A stretch of 14,196 nucleotides of DNA from Actinomycetota bacterium (GCA_002737595.1 NSHZ01000036.1:1-14196), one strand, 5' to 3'. Positions 1-7,850 are shown, numbered from the stretch's first letter. Made by a program: numbers and translations. The notes: generated by a model from the letters alone, not told the origin.

Positions 1-1143
1 GTGCTCGTCTTTGAGCCACATGGAAACGGTCACGATGTCTACCTCTACTTACATCCACGCAGTTCACGAGAGAGCGTGGAATTCTTCCGCGATCGTCGAC
101 ATGGTGAACTTTGGGTAGGTCGTAACCCCACCGCTAAAGAAGCGGAAGTAGCGTACGGAATCAAAGTGCGACACATCAACGACTTAGCTACGGACATTGC
201 GGGTAAGAGCGACACTATTTTGGTCCGCGGAGAAGATGTAAAAGTTGATGGACTGATCGGCGCACATGAGCGCGAGGGCGAACTTCTCCAGATGCTCGCT
301 GAGTTACGACTTATCAAGGATGACTTCGAATTAGAAGAGATGCGCAAGGCAGTCGAAGCAACTGTTCGCGGATTTGAAGATGTAGTACGCGCACTTCCTG
401 ATGCCATGAAGAGTGAACGTGGTGAGCGCATCATCGAAGGCGCTTTCTACACGCGTGCACGTACTGACGGAAATGACGTAGGTTACGACACTATTGCGGC
501 GTCAGGTGCGCATGCTTGCATCTTGCATTGGATGCGAAACGATGGCGAAGTTAACGATGGAGATCTTCTGCTACTCGACGCAGGTGTTGAAGTGGAGTCG
601 CTTTACACATCAGATGTCACCCGTACGCTTCCGGTAAATGGCAAGTTCACTGATGCGCAGCGCAAAATCTACCAATTGGTCTACGACGCTCAAGAAGCGG
701 CACTTGCCACCATTAAGCCAGGTGCGAAGTTTCGCGACTTCCACCGCGCCTCACAACGAGTCATCGCCAAGGGCCTCGAAGAGTGGGGAATTCTTCCGAT
801 TCCAGCCGAAGAGTCACTCGATCCTGAGGTGGGCCTCCACCGCCGCTGGACGCTCTGCTCTACAGGCCACATGCTCGGCATTGATGTGCACGACTGCGCA
901 AAAGCGCGCGCTGATCAATATCTCGATGGCGTTCTTGAGGTGGGACATGTGCTCACCGTTGAACCAGGCCTCTACTTGCAACCCGATGATCTCTTGCTAC
1001 CTGAAGAGCTTCGCGGAATCGGCATCCGTATCGAAGACGACATTGTGGTCACCGAAGATGGTTACGAGCTACTTACAAAGGATTTACCTCGCCATCCTGA
1101 CGAGATCGAAAAATGGATGGCTCGCTTACTCGAAAACAGCTGA
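1..1143 (+). CDS. pepP: Xaa-Pro aminopeptidase (aminopeptidase P, M24 family), 5' end outside window
   Basis: Probable cytosolic metallopeptidase that removes an N-terminal residue preceding proline. The 380 visible residues hold the end of the N-terminal domain (about 1-100) and the complete pita-bread catalytic domain. The five expected dinuclear metal ligands are visible: D193 (LLLLDAG), D205 (TSDVTRT), H290 (GHMLGIDVHD), E321 (TVEPGLY) and E345 (GIRIEDD). H176 and H297 match other active-site histidines. The frame is open from base 1 and the family is normally 430-500 residues, so the initial GTG is probably internal and the true start lies upstream. The position four residues before H290 is Cys286, where E. 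coli PepP has His350 (from memory). The gene converges on the minus-strand oxidoreductase operon. Family assignment is strong; substrate range cannot be read. Confidence 0.93.
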   Translation: MLVFEPHGNGHDVYLYLHPRSSRESVEFFRDRRHGELWVGRNPTAKEAEVAYGIKVRHINDLATDIAGKSDTILVRGEDVKVDGLIGAHEREGELLQMLAELRLIKDDFELEEMRKAVEATVRGFEDVVRALPDAMKSERGERIIEGAFYTRARTDGNDVGYDTIAASGAHACILHWMRNDGEVNDGDLLLLDAGVEVESLYTSDVTRTLPVNGKFTDAQRKIYQLVYDAQEAALATIKPGAKFRDFHRASQRVIAKGLEEWGILPIPAEESLDPEVGLHRRWTLCSTGHMLGIDVHDCAKARADQYLDGVLEVGHVLTVEPGLYLQPDDLLLPEELRGIGIRIEDDIVVTEDGYELLTKDLPRHPDEIEKWMARLLENS

Positions 1144-1347
1144 GTTAATCTCTCTGCCTTTTCCCTATCGCCAGATAAGTGCGATGCCTGCTGTAGCTGC
1201 GCCCGAGGTTCGTTCCGCACGTGAAGTGGCGATCGCTTCGACAACGTGTAGACCGTAGAACGATGTTGCACATGTCTCTAGTGGAAAGCTTGAGTAGATC
1301 GAGATTTTTCAGCCAAATAGCGGGATTCCCCAGTATTTACGAGATCG
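1144..1347. other. Convergent intergenic gap with possible decayed coding remnant
   Basis: About 200 bases between the stop of the aminopeptidase gene and the stop of the minus-strand oxidoreductase. I found no convincing hairpin plus T-run terminator. On the minus strand an open stretch of about 47 codons ends at a TAG near 1169 and reads plausibly as a protein C-terminus (it includes FYGLHVVEAIATSRAERTSG). It has no ATG, GTG or TTG start after the preceding in-frame TGA. This could be the tail of a lost gene or chance; confidence in a remnant is low. Confidence 0.3.
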
Positions 1348-2724
1348 TCATTGGCCTTGCTTGGCGAGTGTCGCAAGTGAGATGGGGTGAGCAATGGGGC
1401 GATTGTGAATGCCACGCAGCTCATCATCAGTAGCGGATCTTCCTATTTCAGCTCCCACTACATCGGCAACCATTCGGCCACAGACTCTTCCTTGGCACAT
1501 TCCCATGCCACAGCGCGAAAGCAATTTGGCTGTGCGCACGTCACTCGCACCCAAATCGTGCACCACATTTCGTACTTGCGCGAACGTAACTTCTTCGCAC
1601 CTGCAGATAATTGTTTCGGGGTGGAGCCAAGAACGCCAACCCTCACGAATCTTGTAGACGCTGAGTAACGCCTGCGCAAACTTGCGGATCCTAGAACGCT
1701 CTTGCGCTAACCCCACACTTCTATTCTTTGCATCCACCGTAGAAATCAAAGCGCGTTGCACTGCAATAGCAATTCCCGCAACACGTCCCTCGATGAGCGC
1801 AAGGTCAACGCCGCCCACGCCAGTGGATTCACCCGCTGCAAAAACGCCATGTTGTGATGTCTCCTGAAATGCATCAACCTGTACCACGACAGATCTATCG
1901 ATTGCATCAATATCGGTGGTAACTCCTAGTGAATGCGCAAGAGTGAGATCGGGAGTGAACCCCCATCCAGTAGCAATGGCATCGCATTTATGTACTTCTA
2001 CACTTCCAGGTTTCACAGCAAAGTTACGATCGACTTTTGCGATAACAACTTCTTCTACACGGCCGTCTCCACGAGCTTCGATAATTGCGTAGCCGATGCG
2101 GATGGGAACTTTGGCCGCAGCGAGAATCTTGAAGTAGCGCACCGCGTCTTTCATTTTGCTGAAGTCGACCGCTCCGAGATGGTTGATCCAACCATTCACC
2201 CGGTTTGCTTCCAAGACGCCGAGTACCTTCACTCCCGCTTCCACTAGCGATGCAGCGACTGGAAGTAAGAATGGTCCCGTGCCCGCGACAAATACCGCAC
2301 GTCCCAAGAGAGCACCTGATGCTTTAAGGAGGGCCTGCGCGCCGCCAGCGGTCATAGAACCCGGAAGATCCCAACCAGGAAAAGGTAAAGAGCGGTCATA
2401 CGCGCCAGTGGCTATCAGCAGCGTCTCACTCGTCAACGAAGTGCCATCATTGAGCCAAACACTGGCGACTCCGTCTTGATAAGAAGCGCGCCAGACTTGA
2501 GATCCACCGCGTATTTCAATTTCAGGGTGCCGGGAGATTTCATCCTGAAGGGCAAAGAACCGCTCGCCATCATGTGAGAACTTGGCATCTGTTCCATGTC
2601 GCCAATATTGGCCACCAAGTCTGGGGTTGGAATCGATGATGATGGCATCTCCACCGGCACGGGCAATCTCGACGGCAGCGCTCATACCTGCGGGGCCACC
2701 ACCGATGATAATTGTGCGACTCAT
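1348..2724 (-). CDS. FAD/[2Fe-2S] oxidoreductase subunit, HcnB / opine oxidase subunit A / D-hydroxyproline dehydrogenase alpha type
   Basis: Predicted pyridine-nucleotide-disulfide-type FAD subunit of a multi-subunit amino- or imino-acid dehydrogenase. Dinucleotide-binding motifs are seen at residues 8-13 (GGGPAG) and 147-150 (AGTG), and an ATG-type motif at 105-107 (LLIATGAYD). A C-terminal BFD-like [2Fe-2S] domain has C374 and C376 (CRCEEV) and C410 and C415 (CQGRVCG). C405 is an additional nearby cysteine. Length (458) is normal for the family. The start is an ATG with a strong Shine-Dalgarno (GAGGTGAT) inside the preceding ferredoxin gene, and the two genes overlap by 4 nt (ATGA). It is the last gene of the operon. 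Family members include hydrogen cyanide synthase HcnB, octopine/nopaline oxidase subunits and proline/hydroxyproline dehydrogenases. Sequence alone does not choose the substrate. Confidence 0.88.
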   Translation of the reverse strand: MSRTIIIGGGPAGMSAAVEIARAGGDAIIIDSNPRLGGQYWRHGTDAKFSHDGERFFALQDEISRHPEIEIRGGSQVWRASYQDGVASVWLNDGTSLTSETLLIATGAYDRSLPFPGWDLPGSMTAGGAQALLKASGALLGRAVFVAGTGPFLLPVAASLVEAGVKVLGVLEANRVNGWINHLGAVDFSKMKDAVRYFKILAAAKVPIRIGYAIIEARGDGRVEEVVIAKVDRNFAVKPGSVEVHKCDAIATGWGFTPDLTLAHSLGVTTDIDAIDRSVVVQVDAFQETSQHGVFAAGESTGVGGVDLALIEGRVAGIAIAVQRALISTVDAKNRSVGLAQERSRIRKFAQALLSVYKIREGWRSWLHPETIICRCEEVTFAQVRNVVHDLGASDVRTAKLLSRCGMGMCQGRVCGRMVADVVGAEIGRSATDDELRGIHNRPIAHPISLATLAKQGQ

Positions 2725-2960
2725 GAGATCACCTCAATGCGCATACCCTCACGCAACTGGGTGATACATGCGCGCTGGTTAGCTATTCCGTCGATCGTCA
2801 CGATGCAGTCGAAACAGACTCCAATGCCACAAAACATTCCACGAGGATTACCTTCAAAGCGCGTCTTCCGAAGAACCTGTTGCCGACGCTTGAGTAAGAA
2901 CGTGCCCACGTTTTCACTTTCGGTCGCTTCGATTTCCGCCCCATTCACAAATACTTTCAT
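2721..2960 (-). CDS. Small (2Fe-2S)-binding subunit of the flavin dehydrogenase (HcnA-like)
   Basis: A 79-residue plant-ferredoxin-like protein. C44, C49 and C52 (CGIGVCFDC) plus C65 (RAC) form the expected [2Fe-2S] ligand set. The protein starts with the beta-hairpin typical of this fold (MKVFVNGAEIEA). It is expected to relay electrons between the two FAD subunits encoded on either side. The start ATG follows AAGGTG at short spacing and overlaps the upstream oxidase stop by 4 nt; its own stop overlaps the next start by 4 nt, so translational coupling is likely. Length and order (DAO subunit, ferredoxin, BFD-type subunit) match a three-subunit HcnABC/opine-oxidase arrangement with the order of subunits changed. 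Confidence 0.88.
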   Translation of the reverse strand: MKVFVNGAEIEATESENVGTFLLKRRQQVLRKTRFEGNPRGMFCGIGVCFDCIVTIDGIANQRACITQLREGMRIEVIS

Positions 2961-4105
2961 GCCACACCTTGGAAACGTGCTGGTAGAAATGGGGTGGCAT
3001 CCATAAACGTCGGCTTTCCAAGGATCATCGCAGTAAGTAATTCTCCCGAACCAGGCGCGGTGCCGATACCCGCACCTTCGTGGCCGGCACAGTGGAAGAG
3101 TCCTTTGACATTCGCGTCCTCACCTATAACCGGAAGATGATCTGGCGAGTATGGGCGAAATCCGTGATAGACGCGAAGCAACTCTAATTTTGAGAGCACC
3201 GGAAAGACCGATATCGCTTGCTTGGCTAATCGCTCAAGAGCGACCATATTCATACGCGAATCAAAACCAATACGTTCTCGTGATGCGCCAATCAAAATGG
3301 TGCCACTCTCGGTACCCTCAACCACCGCGCTCGACTGCAACTCGGGTGAATCACTCGCCACATTCGCCACATAATCAGCGTCGTAGACCTTGTGATGAAT
3401 CAATCTTGGTGCTGGCGTAGTCACCAGAATGAATCCGCGCCTTGGCATGATGGAGAGTTCGCTGCCAGCAAGGCGCGCAATATCTCCTGCCCATGTTCCA
3501 GTGGCGTTTACTACGTATCGCGTAGAGATCTCTTCGCGCGCAGTACGCACACCTGTTATCGCTCCGTCTTTATCTTTCGAAAAACCCAGCACCTCGGTAC
3601 GTTGCCATACTTCACCTTTGAGATGGCGCACCGTACGCAAAAAGTACGCAGCTGAAAGCATCGGTTGGCACTGGCCGTCGCCGGGGTAGTGAATTGCGGT
3701 TTCAATATCGGGGTTCATGTGTGGCTCTAATTCGCGCAAACGTGCGCCATCTACTTCGATGGTTTCAATTCCATGTGCACTCTGATGGGCGGCAAGTTTT
3801 CGAAGGCCTGCCATGCCGGCATCAGTGCGAGAGAGCGCGATGCCACCTTTAGCGTGCAATTCAAAGTTATTTCCGATTCGGTCCGCAATTTCAAACCAGG
3901 CGTCTCGCGAGCGCACAGCCAGTTCTATCTCGGGAACGATCTCTTTATCGGAAACCATGATGTTCCCTTCACCGGCGCCAGTCGTACCACCAGCAATTGG
4001 ACCACGATCAACGACAATCACTTTGAGACCAGCCTCCGCCATGATCAGCGCACAGCTACTTCCCACCACACCTGCGCCAATGACAACGACGTCAGCTGTC
4101 TTCAT
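2957..4105 (-). CDS. FAD-dependent oxidoreductase, DAO family (HcnC / D-amino or imino acid dehydrogenase beta subunit)
   Basis: Predicted substrate-oxidising subunit of the complex. The N-terminus has a Rossmann FAD motif at residues 10-15 (GAGVVG), the acidic ADP-ribose-binding end VVDRG at 31-35 and GGTTGAGEGN at 39-48. The C-terminus has GHEGAGIG at 341-348, the usual second FAD-contact segment of the DAO/glycine-oxidase family. Length (382) is normal. The ATG overlaps the stop of the upstream 52-residue Cys-rich gene by 4 nt (ATGA), and its own stop overlaps the ferredoxin start in the same way. Family members oxidise glycine, sarcosine, D-amino acids, D-hydroxyproline or opines. The subunit context favours a dehydrogenase that passes electrons to a carrier rather than an H2O2-producing oxidase; the substrate is unknown. 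Confidence 0.88.
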   Translation of the reverse strand: MKTADVVVIGAGVVGSSCALIMAEAGLKVIVVDRGPIAGGTTGAGEGNIMVSDKEIVPEIELAVRSRDAWFEIADRIGNNFELHAKGGIALSRTDAGMAGLRKLAAHQSAHGIETIEVDGARLRELEPHMNPDIETAIHYPGDGQCQPMLSAAYFLRTVRHLKGEVWQRTEVLGFSKDKDGAITGVRTAREEISTRYVVNATGTWAGDIARLAGSELSIMPRRGFILVTTPAPRLIHHKVYDADYVANVASDSPELQSSAVVEGTESGTILIGASRERIGFDSRMNMVALERLAKQAISVFPVLSKLELLRVYHGFRPYSPDHLPVIGEDANVKGLFHCAGHEGAGIGTAPGSGELLTAMILGKPTFMDATPFLPARFQGVA

Positions 4106-4260
4106 GCGCGTTGCTCATTATTTGAAACGGTTGGAATTTCGCATGGAGCGCCATCACAACAATTGGTCTTCATGTGGCAATGCGGGCAGAGCCACCGTGT
4201 AGAGACTGGGTCATAGGGTTGATCGCAGAAATCACAGGGCATCTGATTATTCGCGTTCAT
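4102..4260 (-). CDS. 52-residue Cys-rich (zinc-ribbon-like) mini-protein in the dehydrogenase operon
   Basis: A short gene read directly from the minus strand: ATG at 4260, TGA at 4102-4104, 52 residues. It has two CxxC knuckles, C9/C12 (CDFC) and C25/C28 (CPHC), then a vicinal pair C34/C35 and C40 in NCCDGAPC, plus H27 and H29 (CPHCH). This looks like a compact zinc ribbon or Fe-S-binding protein. A purine-rich AGGATTAGAAG precedes the ATG. The stop overlaps the DAO-subunit ATG by 4 nt, as at the other junctions of this operon, which argues strongly for a translated gene. The start lies 29 nt after the second crcB gene. Possible roles are a small extra subunit, an assembly or metal-delivery factor, or a regulator of the flavoenzyme. 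I do not recognise a named family. Confidence 0.72.
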   Translation of the reverse strand: MNANNQMPCDFCDQPYDPVSTRWLCPHCHMKTNCCDGAPCEIPTVSNNEQRA

Positions 4261-4289
4261 CTTCTAATCCTGCCTGATTCGCCCATGAG

Positions 4290-4628
4290 TCACAACGCGT
4301 GAGCAAGTGCGGCGGCTGCGATTCCCAACACAAGGGTGGCAAGGAGGTTCATCCACGCAATTCCATGTTTCTTCGCCACAAAGAGCGTATGAGTTTCCAT
4401 CGCAAAGGTTGACCAGGTGGTAAACGCCCCAGCAAACCCAATACCGAAGATGAGGAGCGTATTTCCGCCGCCGGTAATTACTAAGCCCAGAATGAAACTG
4501 CCGAGAATGTTGATCACCAACGTACCGAGTGGCCAGGGGGACCCATGAAGACGGCGAATGCCGAGGTCAACGAGGTATCGGGCAGGAGCGCCTACTCCGG
4601 CACCGAGCATGACAAGGAGGGCTCTCAC
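4290..4628 (-). CDS. crcB: Fluoride-specific channel CrcB/Fluc, second of pair
   Basis: A 112-residue integral membrane protein with about four hydrophobic helices. It shows the Fluc signatures: conserved Asn N40 in LVINILGSF and the phenylalanine-box/Na+-site segment GAFTTWSTF at 67-75. These channels export fluoride passively and act as antiparallel dimers. Organisms with two neighbouring genes usually make a heterodimer of two single-topology subunits. The start overlaps the stop of the upstream crcB by 4 nt, consistent with a co-translated pair. Length is normal for a short Fluc subunit. Confidence 0.92.
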   Translation of the reverse strand: MRALLVMLGAGVGAPARYLVDLGIRRLHGSPWPLGTLVINILGSFILGLVITGGGNTLLIFGIGFAGAFTTWSTFAMETHTLFVAKKHGIAWMNLLATLVLGIAAAALAHAL

Positions 4629-5002
4629 TTAGCCACTCGCTTACGTGCGGTAGCCACCGTGACGACGACCAATAGATAGGTGCCTGCGAGTGAAGCCACA
4701 ATATAGGCGAGCGCCTTTCCACTTTGACCAGTGGTGAGATAACCATCTACCTGCACTGCAAATGCGGAGTACGTAGTGAAGCCACCGCAGAATCCGGTGC
4801 CTAGTAGAGGCTGCCACCACCACTTCGGGGCGGAATGTTCTTCCACGTAAACAATAAGGAGTGCCAGTAAAACGGCTCCCAGATAATTCACCAGAAGCGT
4901 GGCCCAAGGAAATGAGCTCTCATCCATCGCGCTAGCAATTGCCCACCGAGCAAGCGAACCGACCATCCCACCGATGGCAATCACACCAAGTGAACGACGC
5001 AT
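4625..5002 (-). CDS. crcB: Fluoride-specific channel CrcB/Fluc, first of pair
   Basis: A 125-residue membrane protein with four predicted helices. The Fluc signature Asn is in LLVNYLGAV and the core motif reads GFCGGFTTYSAF. I chose the ATG at 5002 (MRRSLGVIAIGGMVG) because it gives the usual N-terminus. It also lies 10 nt after the stop of the DUF5522-like gene, whereas a frame-open GTG at 5050 would add 16 unlikely residues and overlap that gene by 38 nt. It pairs with the following crcB by a 4 nt overlap and probably forms a heterodimeric channel. There is no room for a fluoride riboswitch directly upstream, so expression is probably carried from the sdh genes. Confidence 0.9.
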   Translation of the reverse strand: MRRSLGVIAIGGMVGSLARWAIASAMDESSFPWATLLVNYLGAVLLALLIVYVEEHSAPKWWWQPLLGTGFCGGFTTYSAFAVQVDGYLTTGQSGKALAYIVASLAGTYLLVVVTVATARKRVAK

Positions 5003-5012
5003 AAAACGATTG

Positions 5013-5186
5013 TTACTTATCTTTCGGGTAGGGGCAGTGGCGACACCCACGGTTGCAACACCGTTCCCGGTTGACGAGGTAGACCTCGGTCATCACAAAA
5101 AGACCAGTTAACGGATCTATGTATCCCGCATTTCCACGTTCACACGCCTCTCGATGAGCGGTGATGATCCGCGCATCGAGCCCCAT
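5013..5186 (-). CDS. DUF5522-like Cys-rich mini-protein
   Basis: A 57-residue protein read from the minus strand: ATG at 5186, TAA at 5013-5015. The middle reads GYIDPLTGLFVMTEVYL (21-37) and the end CCNRGCRHCPYP (43-54). Both match my memory of the DUF5522 family (GYxDPxTGLxVxT followed by CCxxGCRHCPY). Cysteines 43, 44, 48 and 51 with H50 suggest a metal or Fe-S site; the biochemical function of the family is not known to me. The start lies 5 nt after the sdhB stop and the stop 10 nt before crcB, so it is most likely co-transcribed with both. An AAGG lies just upstream within the end of sdhB. Confidence 0.82.
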   Translation of the reverse strand: MGLDARIITAHREACERGNAGYIDPLTGLFVMTEVYLVNRERCCNRGCRHCPYPKDK

Positions 5187-5191
5187 ATGGT

Positions 5192-5947
5192 TTAGAGACC
5201 TTCGCGGAGACGGATCTTGCTACCGAGCCAACGAATAGGGTCGTACTTCACATCGACGACGCGTTCCTTCATCGGAATGATCGCGTTGTCAGTGATCTTG
5301 ATGTGCTCGGGACAGACTTCGGTGCAGCACTTGGTGATGTTACACATGCCAAGGCCGTGATCTTCTTGCGCGGCGCGCTTACGATCGAGAGTATCAAGTG
5401 GGTGCATGTCGAGCTCAGCGAGACGAATGAAGAAACGTGGACCTGCAAAAGCTTCTTTATTCTCCTCGTGATCGCGAATAACGTGGCACGTATCTTGGCA
5501 GAGGAAACATTCAATGCACTTGCGGAACTCTTGACTACGCTCCACATCGATCTGTTCCATGCGGTACTCGCCAAGCTTAAGGTGAGCTGGTCCAGCAAAT
5601 GCGGGAATTTCCAGCGCCTTCTTGTAATTAAAAGAGACGTTGGTAACCAAGTCGCGAATAACCGGGAAGGCACGGAGTGGAGTCACTGTAATAGTTTCTT
5701 CATCCGTAAAAGTGTTCATGCGCGTCATACACATCAAGCGTGGACGACCGTTAATTTCCGCGCTGCAAGAACCACACTTGCCAGCTTTGCAATTCCAACG
5801 GACTGCAAGATCTGGAGTTTGCGTGGCTTGAAGGCGATGAATCACATCGAGTACGACTTCGCCTTCATTGACCTCAACGTTGTAATCCTTTAACGCACCG
5901 TCGCTGGCATCACCACGCCATACACGGAATTTAGCTGTCCGAGTCAT
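5192..5947 (-). CDS. sdhB: Succinate dehydrogenase iron-sulfur subunit
   Basis: Electron-transfer subunit of complex II, passing electrons from the FAD of SdhA to the membrane subunit. The 251 residues carry three cluster motifs: [2Fe-2S] C53, C58, C61 and C73; [4Fe-4S] C144, C147 and C150 (CIECFLC) with C212 (VCP); [3Fe-4S] C154, C202 and C208. The spacing equals that of the classical family. The ATG follows GGGAG at good spacing and overlaps the sdhA stop by 4 nt. The stop is followed after 5 nt by the DUF5522-like gene. Together with the neighbours this is the Sdh1-type enzyme of actinobacteria; the direction (succinate oxidation or fumarate reduction) cannot be fixed from sequence. Confidence 0.96.
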   Translation of the reverse strand: MTRTAKFRVWRGDASDGALKDYNVEVNEGEVVLDVIHRLQATQTPDLAVRWNCKAGKCGSCSAEINGRPRLMCMTRMNTFTDEETITVTPLRAFPVIRDLVTNVSFNYKKALEIPAFAGPAHLKLGEYRMEQIDVERSQEFRKCIECFLCQDTCHVIRDHEENKEAFAGPRFFIRLAELDMHPLDTLDRKRAAQEDHGLGMCNITKCCTEVCPEHIKITDNAIIPMKERVVDVKYDPIRWLGSKIRLREGL

Positions 5948-7842
5948 GCGTTAACTCCCTTCGAGTGGCGGGTTAATTCTTCTGGAGTCATATACTTCCC
6001 CAACTCCACAACATCGAAAAGATTAAGAAGTTCATCGCGCATCTCTGGAAGAGCTTGCTTTTCAACAACTACTTCACCGTTTGCAAGATGTGCAACAAGA
6101 TTGAACTTGCGCCATTCCGCATTCATCTTGGGGAAGTCTTCTCGGGTGTGACCACCACGTGATTCTTCCCGGATAAGCGCGGCGTGTGCGATGCAATCAG
6201 AAACTAGCAACATGTTCTCTAGGTCAAGAGCTAAGTGCCAGCCCGAGTTAAATACCGAACCTCCTGGGCAGGTGATGTTTGCGAGGCGAGCACGGAATCC
6301 TTTGAGCTTTCCAAGAGACTCTTCGAGTTCTAACTTCGTGCGAATGATACCCACCAAGTCATTAGTAACTTGTTGAAGATCGGCTTGGATCGTATAAGGA
6401 TTCTCGCCACCGGGGTTCCGAAGCGGAGCGAGTGCATGATCACTCGCTTTGGTGATCGCCTCATCCGTCACCTGAGGAGTGTTACCGCCAAGACTTTGGA
6501 AGTAAGCAACGGCGCCTGCGCCAGCCCGACGTCCGAAGACGAGTAGATCGGAGAGTGAGTTTCCGCCGAGACGGTTTGATCCGTGCATGCCGCCAGCAGA
6601 TTCACCTGCAGCAAAGAGGCCAGGAACCCCCGATGCTGCGCCTGTGTCGGGATCGACAAGGATGCCGCCCATCACGTAGTGACACGTCGGACCCACTTCC
6701 ATCGCCTGCTTGGTGATGTCGACGTCTGCAAGTTCCTTGAATTGATGCCACATCGAAGGAAGCTTCTTCTTGATAACCTCGGGTGCAAGACGCGTCGAGA
6801 CATCAAGGAACACGCCACCATGTGGTGATCCTCGGCCGGCTTTTACTTCAGAGTTAATAGCGCGAGCAACCTCATCGCGAGGCAAGAGCTCTGGTGGACG
6901 GCGATTGTTATCAGGATCTTCATACCAACGATCGCCTTCTTCTTCACTCTGCGCATACTGCGCTTTGAAAACTTCGGGGATGTAATCAAACATGAATCGG
7001 CGGTCTTCAGAGTTACGAAGCACACCGCCATCGCCACGTACCGATTCAGTCACCAAAATGCCTCGCACTGATGGAGGCCAGACCATGCCTGTCGGATGGA
7101 ATTGCACGAACTCCATGTCGACCAATTTGCCGCCAGCTTTTAACGCGAGTGCGTGACCGTCGCCGGTTCCTTCCCAGGAATTACTTGTTACCTTGAAGGA
7201 TTTACCGATACCACCAGCGGCGATAACGATTGCTGGGGCTTCAAAGATAATGAGGTTGCCAGTTTCACGGACGTAACCGAATGCACCCGCGGCACGATCG
7301 CCATCTTTGATGATTTCAGTAATAGTGGTCTCGGCAAATACCTTGATGCGAGCCTCCGCGTCACCAAATTCGGCGGCATCCTTTTGTTGTAAGGAAACGA
7401 TGGCTTGTTGCATGGTGCGAATAAGTTCAAGACCAGTGCGATCACCTACGTGGGCGAGGCGTGGATACTCGTGACCACCAAAGTTACGCTGACTAATTTT
7501 TCCTTCTTTAGTGCGATCAAAGAGCGCGCCCCACGTCTCTAATTCCCAGACACGATCTGGTGCTTCTTTTGCGTGTAACTCCGCCATCCGGAAGTTGTTG
7601 AGGAACTTACCGCCGCGCATGGTGTCGACGAAGTGAACCTGCCAATTATCCTTGCTATTTACGTTGCCCATGGCCGCGGCGATACCGCCCTCAGCCATCA
7701 CAGTATGAGCTTTTCCAAAAAGGGACTTGCAGATGATGGCGGTTCGCAGGCCAGCAGCGCGGGCTTCTACTGCCGCACGCAAACCAGCGCCACCGGCACC
7801 AATAACCACAACGTCGAATGAATGACGTTCAATCTCAGTCAC
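5944..7842 (-). CDS. sdhA: Succinate dehydrogenase/fumarate reductase flavoprotein subunit
   Basis: Catalytic subunit of complex II, oxidising succinate to fumarate with covalent FAD. Visible features: FAD Rossmann motif GAGGAG at 15-20; AHTVMAEGG with H46 as the probable covalent FAD attachment; substrate-site residues H249 (QFHPTG), R322 (PRDEVARAI, general acid), H388 (CHYVMGG) and R424 (SNRLGGNSL). The 632-residue length fits the longer actinobacterial Sdh1 form. Translation starts at a GTG preceded by an AGGAGC Shine-Dalgarno, 8 nt after the sdhC stop. The stop overlaps sdhB by 4 nt. Confidence 0.96.
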   Translation of the reverse strand: MTEIERHSFDVVVIGAGGAGLRAAVEARAAGLRTAIICKSLFGKAHTVMAEGGIAAAMGNVNSKDNWQVHFVDTMRGGKFLNNFRMAELHAKEAPDRVWELETWGALFDRTKEGKISQRNFGGHEYPRLAHVGDRTGLELIRTMQQAIVSLQQKDAAEFGDAEARIKVFAETTITEIIKDGDRAAGAFGYVRETGNLIIFEAPAIVIAAGGIGKSFKVTSNSWEGTGDGHALALKAGGKLVDMEFVQFHPTGMVWPPSVRGILVTESVRGDGGVLRNSEDRRFMFDYIPEVFKAQYAQSEEEGDRWYEDPDNNRRPPELLPRDEVARAINSEVKAGRGSPHGGVFLDVSTRLAPEVIKKKLPSMWHQFKELADVDITKQAMEVGPTCHYVMGGILVDPDTGAASGVPGLFAAGESAGGMHGSNRLGGNSLSDLLVFGRRAGAGAVAYFQSLGGNTPQVTDEAITKASDHALAPLRNPGGENPYTIQADLQQVTNDLVGIIRTKLELEESLGKLKGFRARLANITCPGGSVFNSGWHLALDLENMLLVSDCIAHAALIREESRGGHTREDFPKMNAEWRKFNLVAHLANGEVVVEKQALPEMRDELLNLFDVVELGKYMTPEELTRHSKGVNA

Positions 7843-7850
7843 AGTTGCTC

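Noticed and set aside
638..1258. 206-codon plus-strand frame
   Set aside because: Shadow of the aminopeptidase P gene in another frame; the composition is not protein-like.
5003..5050. GTG at 5050 as start of the first crcB
   Set aside because: It would overlap the DUF5522-like gene and add an atypical N-terminus; the ATG at 5002 fits the family start and spacing.
5303..5893. 196-codon plus-strand frame opposite sdhB
   Set aside because: Antisense to a gene with complete Fe-S motifs; no recognisable domain.
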